From: Fluviicoccus sp. | GTDB lineage: Bacteria; Pseudomonadota; Gammaproteobacteria; Pseudomonadales; Moraxellaceae | Length of the DNA: 64,000 nucleotides | Reading direction: 5' to 3' | NCBI RefSeq assembly: GCF_030646115.1 | Contig: NZ_JAUSMX010000023.1 | Location: 1-64,000 of the forward strand | Shown: positions 55,814-64,000 of the stretch, one piece after another | Layout of the letters: each line of letters begins with the position of its first letter | Position numbering within the stretch: position 1 is the stretch's first letter | Notes under the pieces: model-generated | Seen by the model: the letters and a program-made list of their open reading frames with translations, nothing else | What the model was told of the DNA's origin: nothing | The model's database searches: none | Made by a program: the position numbers and the translations under genes

Positions 55814-57781
55814 ATGGCTGATCTTTTCCGCAGGCTTTATCTGTCGACCGCATTGGCTGCGGTGGCTGCGGCTTTAACCGCTTGCGGCGGCAGCAACAAT
55901 CTTGACGATCCTGTCACCGAAATCAAGTCGTCCTGCGTTGGCGCTACCTGCGTTTCCGGGCAGTTTGTTGACGAACCGGTGGCTGGCCTGAATTATCGTT
56001 GTGAAAATGTGGTGGGTGAAACATCCGCGACAGGAATGTTCAGTTGCCCCAATAATTCAGTGGTAACTTTTTATCTGAAAGCCAAAAACGGCACTCGTGA
56101 AATTGTGCTAGGCTCGGTCAAGATTGCCAAGGTTGTCAGTGTAAACAATTACCAGACCGTCAAATTCCTGCAGATTACCCCCCGTAATCTGGTTGATAAT
56201 GGTTACGCCATTGATGACCTGAATGCTCAGGAAAACAAGGTAATTCAGGTTCTGAACATCATCCGTTTCCTACAGGCGATGGGTGATCCCGCTGATGCTT
56301 ATCCGGGCGCAAGCGGCCGCATTACGCTGACGGATGAACGGAAAAAAGCAATTGAAGCCTTGGAGACGGATTTTGCAGCCGTGCTGTTTTCAACATCTAA
56401 TTTTGACAGCCTGATACAGCCGGTTTTGGCCAAGGTCGGGCCAGCCGGTGTCACATTACCTTCCGCAACGGCTGCAATTGACCGCTACATGACCGGATTT
56501 CGGGCGTTGCAGGCCGGTGTTTATGAGGCCAATCCGCAGGTGTTTTCCGGATTTGTTGATCTGGAAAAGCAGAACCTTCGGGATGTCGGCGTCGTTGGGC
56601 AAAGTGGTTCAACCGTGGTGGCGGGCTCTAACAGGATTTCCCAAAAGGCACTGGAAGGTTTCCTGTTAATGCTGGATCGGGACGGCAAATCCTTGGGCTT
56701 TGGTCTGGAATGGCTGGATGAAGTGCAGACTTCCCCAACTGATGCGTCTGATCTGTCGATTCCGCGCTCCGTCAGTGATATGCGATTAAAATCCGCCCCG
56801 GTAGATTTGACGCCGGTCAGCAATAATATCGGCTTCAATATGTCCGGTTTGATCAAGCCTGATTTTTCATTCCGTGTGGGCACAGCGGGAACCGGGGAGA
56901 ATCTGGGCACTGTGCAGATTACAGCCGGAACCATGGAGCATGGTTTTATTTTGGGACATGCGGTGTTTTACCGGAACCTGTTCGGCCTGTCTGATTCCGA
57001 GCCGGTCGACCCCAAGAAAATCGGGTCATGGAAACGGTTGGGACCCACCGGTTTGACACAGTATGAAGGCAACGCGACGATTCAGAGGTTCCGCACCCTT
57101 GACCCGTTCCTCGATCCGGTGGTCTGGAAAACCATGAGTACCTTGCCTTCCGGGCAGAACGCCAAGCCGGTTTTCCCGCTGCATTTGAAGATGACCTTGC
57201 GTAACAATGACACGCGCCCGCTGAGCGGTTGCGGAGCCAACGGATGTGTGGTCGGGAAAATTGATTTCACGGTGCTTGAGAACGGTAATATCGTCTCTGA
57301 TGTGGATCAGGACTGCAGTGCGTTGAAGACCGATGGCAGTGACCAGGATGCCGAAGGCCAGCAGGAGTATCGCTTGGGTTCTGTGGCAGCGTTGATTCAA
57401 GAGCTTTCGTCCAACTATTTCAGCCCGGTGATGCTGATCCCCCGCATTCCTGGTTTGGAGGCACTGTATGGTACGCAAATCGGCATGACGACCAGCGCCG
57501 GTGGCGGCAAGGTCAAGATCGGTTTTTCAGCAGTTCATGCAGGTAGTGTTTCCATACTGGATAATGAGGCGGAAAACTCAGTAGCTTCTGCAACATGGGT
57601 TAATTACCTGAAATTTCACCGGCTTTCACAAACGCATTCGGGTGACCCTTCAAAAGAAAAAGTCCAAGTGAATGAGAAACGTGAGATTACGCCCAAATTC
57701 ACAGATGAAATTCCAACGGTGCAAGGTGTAATTTCTGACATCCAGTTGCAGGCTTGCTATAACCCGTTGCCCAAACCCTGA
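55814..57781 (+). CDS. filF: FilF, putative pilus system lipoprotein
   Basis: This 655-residue lipoprotein has a signal peptide with lipobox LTAC (Cys24). The N-terminal module, CVSGQFVDEPVAGLNYRCENVVG...TGMFSC, is a carboxypeptidase-regulatory-like fold common in surface lipoproteins. The rest is large and mostly beta, with further cysteines in LSGCGANGCVVG and DQDCSAL. A surface or tip-adhesin role is possible but not shown. ATG 55814 was chosen for the signal peptide; the open frame from 55661 overlaps filE. It is the last gene of the cluster and is followed by a terminator. Confidence 0.75.
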   Translation: MADLFRRLYLSTALAAVAAALTACGGSNNLDDPVTEIKSSCVGATCVSGQFVDEPVAGLNYRCENVVGETSATGMFSCPNNSVVTFYLKAKNGTREIVLGSVKIAKVVSVNNYQTVKFLQITPRNLVDNGYAIDDLNAQENKVIQVLNIIRFLQAMGDPADAYPGASGRITLTDERKKAIEALETDFAAVLFSTSNFDSLIQPVLAKVGPAGVTLPSATAAIDRYMTGFRALQAGVYEANPQVFSGFVDLEKQNLRDVGVVGQSGSTVVAGSNRISQKALEGFLLMLDRDGKSLGFGLEWLDEVQTSPTDASDLSIPRSVSDMRLKSAPVDLTPVSNNIGFNMSGLIKPDFSFRVGTAGTGENLGTVQITAGTMEHGFILGHAVFYRNLFGLSDSEPVDPKKIGSWKRLGPTGLTQYEGNATIQRFRTLDPFLDPVVWKTMSTLPSGQNAKPVFPLHLKMTLRNNDTRPLSGCGANGCVVGKIDFTVLENGNIVSDVDQDCSALKTDGSDQDAEGQQEYRLGSVAALIQELSSNYFSPVMLIPRIPGLEALYGTQIGMTTSAGGGKVKIGFSAVHAGSVSILDNEAENSVASATWVNYLKFHRLSQTHSGDPSKEKVQVNEKREITPKFTDEIPTVQGVISDIQLQACYNPLPKP

Positions 57782-57800
57782 GTTTCCAAAGGCCCAGATA

Positions 57801-57831
57801 AAAAAAACCGGCATTCACTGCCGGTTTTTTT
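57801..57831. terminator. bidirectional terminator between filF and the DUF934 gene
   Basis: AAAAAAACCGGCA / TGCCGGTTTTTTT (57801-57813 and 57819-57831) around the loop TTCAC ends filF on the plus strand and the sulfite reductase operon on the minus strand. Confidence 0.92.
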
Positions 57832-57841
57832 ATATCGCCGT

Positions 57842-58330
57842 TCAGATGGACTGCCGACGCCGGAATAATGGCAAAGGCTGGTCGATGCCGGCTTGGTAGC
57901 TTTCCGTAAAGTCGGAGAGCCCCTGTAGCGCCTCTTCCATGTCTTTGTCCGCGCGCACTGCATAACTGTCAAAGCCGCAACGGCTGAGATAAAACAGGGT
58001 GTCCTTGAAGACATCGCCGGTCGCGCGGAGTTCCCCTTTGAAGCTTAGTCTGTTTCGTAAAAGCCAGGCATGTGAATAACCCCGGCCGTCCGCAAAAGCC
58101 GGGAAGTCAAGAGCGATCAGGTCCAGCCGTTGAATGGTATCGCCCAGCAACTCCGGTGATTGGTCGGGCTTGAGGACCACGCCTTTGGGGAAGGCGTGGC
58201 TAAGCACGGTTTCCTGATTTTGCAGGTAATAATCCAGACTCACATACACCGGGGCGGCAGGTAAGACACCTTCGGTAATGAGCTGAAAGTGGTCTTCAAC
58301 AATCTGCCTGTCTTTGATGATTTTAGGCAT
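57842..58330 (-). CDS. DUF934 protein, sulfite reductase partner
   Basis: This 162-residue cytoplasmic protein starts MPKIIKDRQIVEDHF. It has the DUF934 pattern: an ALDFPAFADGRGYSHAWLLRNRL segment near residue 79, then GELRATGDVFKDTLFYLSRCGFDSYAV. These proteins are usually encoded behind a ferredoxin- or NADPH-dependent sulfite reductase and are thought to help it, but their activity is not established. The start at 58330 overlaps the end of the sulfite reductase gene by 8 bases, so the two are coupled. Confidence 0.9.
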   Translation of the reverse strand: MPKIIKDRQIVEDHFQLITEGVLPAAPVYVSLDYYLQNQETVLSHAFPKGVVLKPDQSPELLGDTIQRLDLIALDFPAFADGRGYSHAWLLRNRLSFKGELRATGDVFKDTLFYLSRCGFDSYAVRADKDMEEALQGLSDFTESYQAGIDQPLPLFRRRQSI

Positions 58331-59975
58331 AGACCCGCTCCTTGAACTTGGCGATGCCGATACGGCGGTAAGTGTCCAGGAAACGTTCGTTGTCCAGACG
58401 GTTATCGAGATAGGTGTTGAGAATTTCCTCAATCACGTCGCCCATGTCTTCGGCAAAAAACGAAGGCCCCAGAATGTCGCCGATCGCGGCATCATGCCCG
58501 GCGCTACCGCCCAGGGACACCTGATAATATTCAGCCCCTTTCTTGTCTACCCCGAGAATACCGATGTGGCCGACATGGTGGTGACCGCAGGCATTCATGC
58601 AGCCGGAAATGTTGATATCCAGCAGGCCGATGTTGTAGACAGTATCGAGGTCTTCAAAGCGGCGCTGGATCTGTTCGGCAATGGGAATGGATTTGGCATT
58701 GGCCAGCGAACAGAAGTCCCCGCCAGGGCAGCAGATGATATTGGTCAGGAAACCGATGTTGGCGGTGGCCAGACCCAATTCACGCAGTTGCTCCCAGAGA
58801 GCCGGCAATTGATCCTGACGGACATCCGCCAGCACTATATTCTGCTCATGGGTGGTGCGGACTTCACCGAAACTGAACCGGTCGGCAAGGTCGGCAATGG
58901 TGTCAAGTTGGGCATCAGTCACATCGCCGGGAGCGACACCGGTACGCTTCAGTGACAGGGTGACGATGCGATAGCCGGCTTTTTTGTGGGCACAGGTATT
59001 GTGCTGGAACCAGAGGGCAAAAGCCTTGTTACTGTCCAGTCCGGCTTGCAGCGGGGCAGGAAAATCAGGCAGGTTTTCATAAGCGGGTTCCGTGAAGAAA
59101 CCTGCCAGGCGCTGGAATTCCTCATCCGGGACAATCAGCGGGCTGTTTTGCAGATGCGCAAATTCGGCTTCCACTTTTTCGGCAAACACGGCAGGCGTCA
59201 ATGCCTTGACCAGGATCTTGATCCGGGCCTTGTATTTGTTGTCGCGACGGCCATGCAGGTTGTAGACGCGCAGCACGGCTTCCAGATAGGCAATCAGTTC
59301 CCGCTGGGGCAGAAAGTCGCGAATGACGGCGCCGACCATGGGGGTGCGCCCCAGTCCGCCGCCAACCAGAATCCGATAACCCGGCTCGCCGGCGGCATTG
59401 CGCACCAGATAGACGCCGATGTCATGCACGGCGGTTGCCGCACGGTCGATGTCCGGTTGGGCATTCACGGCAATCTTGAACTTCCGGGGCAGAAAGGCAA
59501 ACTCGGGGTGGAACGTCGACCATTGCCGGATCAATTCGCAAGTGGGGCGGGGGTCGGCAATTTCACCGGCCACGACACCGGCAAATTGATCGGTGGTGGT
59601 GTTGCGGATACAGTTGCCGCTGGTCTGGATGGCATGCATCTGCACCCCGGCCAGTTCGGCCAGGATGTCAGGAACTTCTTCCAGCAGCGGCCAGTTGAAC
59701 TGGAAGTTCTGACGGGTGCTGACATGGGCATAGCCGCGGTCATAACGACGGGCAATATGCGCCAACAACCGCAACTGGCGGCTGGAGAGCATGCCGTATG
59801 GCACGGCAATGCGCAGCATCGGCGCAAAGCGCTGAATATACAGCCCGTTTTGCAGGCGGAATGGACGGAACTCGTCGTCAGTAAGCTGGCCCGCCAGGTA
59901 GCGGCGGGTCTGGTCGCGATACTGGGCTACGCGTTCGTCAACGATTTTCTGGTCGTAGGCGTCGTATTGATACAT
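58323..59975 (-). CDS. cysI: sulfite reductase hemoprotein CysI (nitrite/sulfite reductase family)
   Basis: This 550-residue siroheme enzyme reduces sulfite to sulfide by six electrons. The siroheme and [4Fe-4S] ligands are Cys416-x5-Cys422 (CCPGGDFCSLAN) and Cys459-x3-Cys463 (NISGCMNACGHHHVGHIG). The N-terminal half carries YAHVSTRQNFQFNWP and the HAIQTSGNCIRN substrate-side segment. No flavoprotein CysJ is encoded beside it. With the APS-type CysH at 42 kb and the DUF934 partner, this completes a sulfate assimilation set. About 300 AT-rich bases separate it from the next gene. Confidence 0.93.
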   Translation of the reverse strand: MYQYDAYDQKIVDERVAQYRDQTRRYLAGQLTDDEFRPFRLQNGLYIQRFAPMLRIAVPYGMLSSRQLRLLAHIARRYDRGYAHVSTRQNFQFNWPLLEEVPDILAELAGVQMHAIQTSGNCIRNTTTDQFAGVVAGEIADPRPTCELIRQWSTFHPEFAFLPRKFKIAVNAQPDIDRAATAVHDIGVYLVRNAAGEPGYRILVGGGLGRTPMVGAVIRDFLPQRELIAYLEAVLRVYNLHGRRDNKYKARIKILVKALTPAVFAEKVEAEFAHLQNSPLIVPDEEFQRLAGFFTEPAYENLPDFPAPLQAGLDSNKAFALWFQHNTCAHKKAGYRIVTLSLKRTGVAPGDVTDAQLDTIADLADRFSFGEVRTTHEQNIVLADVRQDQLPALWEQLRELGLATANIGFLTNIICCPGGDFCSLANAKSIPIAEQIQRRFEDLDTVYNIGLLDINISGCMNACGHHHVGHIGILGVDKKGAEYYQVSLGGSAGHDAAIGDILGPSFFAEDMGDVIEEILNTYLDNRLDNERFLDTYRRIGIAKFKERVYA

Positions 59976-60271
59976 GGATTGAGCCTGGCAAGTCTGGCTG
60001 GATGTCGGAGGATGCGCAGCATATCAAGCCAACCTTCATAAGAAAAATGCTTTTTTTATATATGAATCGACAGAAAAGCTTATAAAAGAACGGGTGGAGA
60101 AGGCGACGGATTTCCGGAGCGCTGTTATCCGGAAGATACTGGATAATCAGGAATCCACGGGTAAGCCAGCCAAAAAACATGCCGTAAAATATTGTTAAAC
60201 TTATGGTTTCTCGTTTTGCACCAAAGTGGCCGGTGTTAATATCACTTCATGAATTGTCTGGCGAATCCATC

Positions 60272-63200
60272 ATGTTGAAGCCCTTGAAAGCCTTGTCCCC
60301 GCGTCGCAAAAAACAGGGGTCAGGAGTCCTGGCTGTCTTTACTCTGTACACAGTGCTGGGTTTTCTGGCTGCTCCGCATCTGGTGCAGAAGCTGGCCCGG
60401 GATTATGTGCATGACACCCTGAATCTGGACCTGAAGCTGGGTGAGGTGCAGTTCAACCCCTGGCAGCTGGCGGTGCGGCTGGATGACGTGTCGGTTCGGG
60501 AACCTCAGGGCCAAGTGCTGGTGTCCGTCCGCAGTCTCTATCTCAATCTGGATGCGGTGGCCTCGTTGTGGCAGCGGCGTATTGAAGTGGATGACTTCGA
60601 TATCCTGCAACCCCGGCTGCATGCCCGGATTGATGCGGCGGGCAAGCTCAACTTGATGCAACTGGTTCCACCGGATGACCCGGCCGATAAGTCTGAGACC
60701 CCCTGGCAGTTGGGGGTGCTGGACATCCGCCAAGGCCGGGTTGATTTTCAGGATGACAGCCGGCCGGTTCCCTTCGCCACCACCCTGGAGCCGCTGACCT
60801 TGCGGCTGGTCAACCTGAGTTCGCATCGGGATGGTCAGGGAAAGTATGTGTTTGCGGCTGAAACCGGGAAGGGTGAGCTTTTGGCGTGGGAAGGTGCGGT
60901 AAATCTCAATCCGCTTCGCTCCACCGGCAAGCTCTCGCTGAGCCACTGGCAGGCAGCAACACTGGCAGAGTACGCACAGGATTTATTGCCGGTGGCGGTC
61001 AACGGCGGGGTCCTCGATTTTTCCGGGCATTATACCTTGTCCCTGGAGACGGAAACACCGCGTGTTGTGGTGGATCAAGGCATGCTGGCCGTCAGCGGCC
61101 TCAAGGCAACGACCCGCACCGCCAACCCCCTGCAACTGGCGGTGGGGCGTATCGAACTTCAGGGAGCCGGCTTGCAATGGCCTGAGCAAAGCGCAACATT
61201 GCCGGTTTTCAAGCTGGAAAACCTGGAGTTGGGAGACGGGGCGGGGCCTGTAGCGGCATTCCGTTCATTGCGGCTGGAGGACATGGTCTGGAGCCCTGCT
61301 GCGGATAAGGCCGGTTTGGGGAAGGCGGAGCTGACGGCCATGCAGTGGCATGACGGCGCCGATGTCATTCTCGATTTGCCGGAAATGGCGGTGCAGGGCT
61401 TGACGCTTTATCCGGAACAACAACGCCTTGAAACCGGTCGGCTGAGTTTTGGCCGGGGGAAAACGCGCCTGATCCGTCTTTCGGCTATGGACTCCAACTG
61501 GCAACAGTATCTGGAGCGTTTGAACCGCCGCTTGTTGCCGGCCGCCGCCGCCGATCCCCTGCCGTCCAAGCCGTGGCAGCTGACTCTGGGCGAGCTGGGT
61601 CTGAATGATTTTACGGTAGCCATTGAAGACCGGTTACCGAAAAAAAAGGTGGAGCTTCCTTTATATATACGCCGGCTTGTCATCCATCCGGAACTGGATC
61701 TGAAGAAACCCCACCGGTTTGAAGGGGAGGTTGAGATCGGCAAGGCGTCCCGGCTGGCGATGTCCGGCAGCCTGGATGAACAACCGTTCCGTCTGGACAG
61801 CCGGGTGCAGCTGACCGGGTTTGAGTTGCCACCCATGGCTCCGTATCTGGCTGACCTTGCCCGTTTTCAACTGGTGAGCGGGCGGGTGGAAATGGATGGA
61901 CGGTTGCGGCTCCGTCAGGAAAAAGAGCTGTCGGCTGATTACCAGGGGCAGGTTGGCGTTGTTGATTTTGCGGCCAACGACTTGTTCCTGCAGGAACGTT
62001 TTCTGGCCTGGAAGCGACTGCAGCTCAAGGGGATGGATGTCAGCCTGACACCCATGAAATTCAAGGTGCGGGAAGTTGTGGCGGATTCGCCGTTTACCCG
62101 GCTGGTGATCCTGCCCGATAAGACCATCAACTTCAGCCAGATTCTCCGCAGCGACAGTTCGACGGCTTCCGTGAAAGCTGCGCCGTCAAAAACGAAGCCG
62201 GGCTCCGGAACAGTGGATATACCGGTTGAAGTGCAGCGCGTGGCAGTCAGTAACGGCTCCATGCTCTTTGCTGACTTCAGTCTGAAGCCGCAGTTCGCTA
62301 CGGGTATTGAATCGCTTAATGGCGATATTCGGCATATCAGTACGCGTCCTGGCTCTGTCGCCGATATCGCCTTGAAGGGGCGCGTCGACCAGTACGGCAA
62401 GGCCGACATCCGTGGCCAGATCAATCCCTTGGCCCCTGATGCCAATACGGACATGAAACTCCGCTTTGATAATCTGGAGCTGACCACGCTCACCCCCTAT
62501 TCAGCCAAGTTTGCCGGATATCGCATTGATAAAGGCAAATTGTCGCTGGATCTGGGATACCGGATCGAAGACCGCCGTTTGCAGGCCGCCAACAAGGTGG
62601 TTCTGCACCAGTTGACGCTGGGGGAGAAAGTGGAAAGTCCGGACGCGGTGAATTTGCCGCTGCGGCTGGCGCTGGCCTTGCTCAAGGACAGCAACGGCGT
62701 CATTGATCTTGACCTGCCCATCAGCGGCAGTCTGGATGACCCGCAATTCAAGGTCGGGCCGATAGTCTGGCAAGCGTTTGTCAATGTCGTCACCAAGGTG
62801 GCGACCGCCCCGTTCCGGTTCATTGCCGGGCTGGTTGGTGGCGGTGATGACATGGACAGCCTGGCGTTTGCCCCCGGTTCTGCGGAAGTTTCCAAGCCAA
62901 CCCGCGACAAGCTGTTGAAGCTGGCCGAGGCGTTGCAGAAACGACCCGAACTCAAAAGTGAGTTGCGCGGCACCTTTGACCCGGCGCTGGACAGGTCGGT
63001 ATTGCAGGTCCGTCGTCTGGATGAGGCGGTTCAGGCGCGCAAGGCGGCGGTGGGGACGGAAATCAAGGCGCTGGAAAGCCTGTATCTGGAGAAGTTCAGC
63101 TCTGAAGCCTTGAAGCAACTCAAGGCGCTGGCGATGCGTCCGGCGGGCGCGGTAGAGCAGCCGCAAGCCGAGTCCGCCTGGCGGACCTCCCTCAGGACCG

Positions 63201-63391
63201 CCTTGCTGGAGAAAGAGGAGGTTGCCGACGGTGATTTGCGGGAATTGGCCCTGGACCGCAGCCGTGCGCTGCGGCAGATACTGATTGAACAAGGGCAGGT
63301 GACGGACAGCCGGGTTTTTGTGCTGGAGCCGGAGGCTGTGACCGGAGAAGTGGAGGCGGTTGCCAGCCGTGTGGTGCTGAACGTGATTTAA
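60272..63391 (+). CDS. DUF748/AsmA-like envelope protein
   Basis: This large protein of about 1039 residues has an N-terminal membrane anchor (GVLAVFTLYTVLGFLAAPHLV) and a long periplasmic part made of repeating beta-rich segments such as LNLDLKLGEVQFNPWQLAVRLDDVSVRE, typical of DUF748 and the wider AsmA/TamB-like bridge proteins. The C-terminal 180 residues resemble an OmpA-like fold (LAFAPGSAEVSKPTRDKLLKLAEAL). Related proteins are linked to lipid transport or outer-membrane homeostasis; the precise role is unknown. The start is uncertain (60203 or 60272); 60272 places the anchor directly after a basic N-terminus. Confidence 0.85.
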   Translation: MLKPLKALSPRRKKQGSGVLAVFTLYTVLGFLAAPHLVQKLARDYVHDTLNLDLKLGEVQFNPWQLAVRLDDVSVREPQGQVLVSVRSLYLNLDAVASLWQRRIEVDDFDILQPRLHARIDAAGKLNLMQLVPPDDPADKSETPWQLGVLDIRQGRVDFQDDSRPVPFATTLEPLTLRLVNLSSHRDGQGKYVFAAETGKGELLAWEGAVNLNPLRSTGKLSLSHWQAATLAEYAQDLLPVAVNGGVLDFSGHYTLSLETETPRVVVDQGMLAVSGLKATTRTANPLQLAVGRIELQGAGLQWPEQSATLPVFKLENLELGDGAGPVAAFRSLRLEDMVWSPAADKAGLGKAELTAMQWHDGADVILDLPEMAVQGLTLYPEQQRLETGRLSFGRGKTRLIRLSAMDSNWQQYLERLNRRLLPAAAADPLPSKPWQLTLGELGLNDFTVAIEDRLPKKKVELPLYIRRLVIHPELDLKKPHRFEGEVEIGKASRLAMSGSLDEQPFRLDSRVQLTGFELPPMAPYLADLARFQLVSGRVEMDGRLRLRQEKELSADYQGQVGVVDFAANDLFLQERFLAWKRLQLKGMDVSLTPMKFKVREVVADSPFTRLVILPDKTINFSQILRSDSSTASVKAAPSKTKPGSGTVDIPVEVQRVAVSNGSMLFADFSLKPQFATGIESLNGDIRHISTRPGSVADIALKGRVDQYGKADIRGQINPLAPDANTDMKLRFDNLELTTLTPYSAKFAGYRIDKGKLSLDLGYRIEDRRLQAANKVVLHQLTLGEKVESPDAVNLPLRLALALLKDSNGVIDLDLPISGSLDDPQFKVGPIVWQAFVNVVTKVATAPFRFIAGLVGGGDDMDSLAFAPGSAEVSKPTRDKLLKLAEALQKRPELKSELRGTFDPALDRSVLQVRRLDEAVQARKAAVGTEIKALESLYLEKFSSEALKQLKALAMRPAGAVEQPQAESAWRTSLRTALLEKEEVADGDLRELALDRSRALRQILIEQGQVTDSRVFVLEPEAVTGEVEAVASRVVLNVI

Positions 63392-63489
63392 CCCGTGTCG
63401 GAACCGTTAAAAGCTCAAAGTCCGATTGTACGACAATGAGTCAAAAGGGTAGAATTGCCAACGTACTGGATTTACAGGTTGAGGCGACC

Positions 63490-64000
63490 ATGCTGGAACA
63501 AGGGAACGACGCGACATTCAAGGCTGCTGAGAGTCTGGCCGAGCAAATCGCCCGTCATGTGGGGCGGCAGATCATTACCGGTGATCTGGTGGAGGGAGAG
63601 CGCATCCAGGAGTTGCGGATTGCCAGCGAGCTGAATGTGAGCCGGGGTTCGGTGCGCGAAGCGTTGCTGATCCTGGAACGCCGGCACCTGATTGAAATCT
63701 ATCCCCGACGCGGCGCGGTGGTGGCGGAAATGTCCGCCCAGCAAATCAAAAGCCTGTTTGAAATCGTAACCTTGCTGTTATCCGTCATGGTGCGGCGCGC
63801 CGCTGACAACTGGCGTCAGTCGGATGCCGAGAGCTTCACGGCTTTGCTGGAGAAAATGCAGCAGCTGGTGCGTGACGGTGACATTGAAGGGTTTTATGAA
63901 AGCTCATTTGCCTTTTTCCGCATGAGCTACCGTTTCAGCATGAATCCTTATATAGAAGAGATACTGGAAGATTTACAACCGGCGTTGCAGCGTGGATATT
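63490..64000 (+). CDS. GntR-family (FCD-type) transcriptional regulator, partial
   Basis: The first 170 residues of a regulator run off the end of the window. The N-terminal winged helix is clear: GRQIITGDLVEGERIQELRIASELNVSRGSVREALLILERRHLIEIYPRRGAVV. The following helical region (IKSLFEIVTLLLSVMVRRAA...) fits the FCD effector domain, which binds metals or carboxylic acids. ATG 63490 follows a GAGG sequence. The target and the effector cannot be told from this part. Confidence 0.88.
   Translation, partial: MLEQGNDATFKAAESLAEQIARHVGRQIITGDLVEGERIQELRIASELNVSRGSVREALLILERRHLIEIYPRRGAVVAEMSAQQIKSLFEIVTLLLSVMVRRAADNWRQSDAESFTALLEKMQQLVRDGDIEGFYESSFAFFRMSYRFSMNPYIEEILEDLQPALQRGY

Overview
The window looks like a chromosomal stretch of a gammaproteobacterium in the Pseudomonadales, most likely a GC-rich member of the Moraxellaceae. 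Three things point there: the gene order pyrH-frr-uppS-cdsA-dxr-rseP-bamA-ompH-lpxD-fabZ-lpxA-(x)-lpxB-rnhB-dnaE-accA-tilS, a fabB/fabA pair and a cysH/thrH neighbourhood of pseudomonad type, and a complete cluster resembling the Acinetobacter 'putative pilus system' filA-filF. The base composition is too GC-rich for Acinetobacter or Moraxella themselves. The genus is inference. No rRNA, tRNA, CRISPR array, prophage or insertion sequence was found.

Layout. 1-8.1 kb: the start of an unknown gene, mobA, tsaB, uppP, rsmJ, a DUF3565 gene coupled to plsB, a CorA-type transporter and tesB. 8.1-11 kb: four palindromic repeat units, then an unusual single reading frame joining a DUF559 (Vsr-like) nuclease domain to RecQ. 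11-31.2 kb: a long, mostly collinear block for ribosome recycling, isoprenoid and phospholipid synthesis, outer-membrane assembly, lipid A, DNA polymerase III alpha, acetyl-CoA carboxylase and tRNA-Ile lysidine synthesis. A D12-class adenine methyltransferase sits between lpxA and lpxB. 31.3-38.5 kb: a META-domain lipoprotein, fabB/fabA facing away from etfBA, a MOSC protein and a tandem pair of cysteine-motif proteins of unknown function. 38.7-45.3 kb: topA, an APS-reductase-type cysH with a small CxxC thioredoxin-like gene, thrH and pabB.

45.3-57.8 kb is the most distinctive region. Five filA-like genes, each encoding an exported protein, are followed by filB (C39-like protease), filC and filD (predicted outer-membrane barrels), filE (periplasmic) and filF (lipoprotein). 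Four of the five FilA-like proteins have a GQDG motif (ARDG in the third) exactly 13 residues after the predicted signal-peptide cleavage site, and all share a conserved C-terminus. The first two are a recent tandem duplication with copied promoters and terminators. I propose that the cluster encodes an exported fibre or surface polymer whose subunits are matured by FilB at the GQDG site. The subunit expansion, the cleavage model and an EF-hand loop in the fourth subunit are the main points for follow-up.

57.8-64 kb: a sulfite reductase hemoprotein with its DUF934 partner, a large DUF748/AsmA-like envelope protein and the 5' part of a GntR-family regulator.
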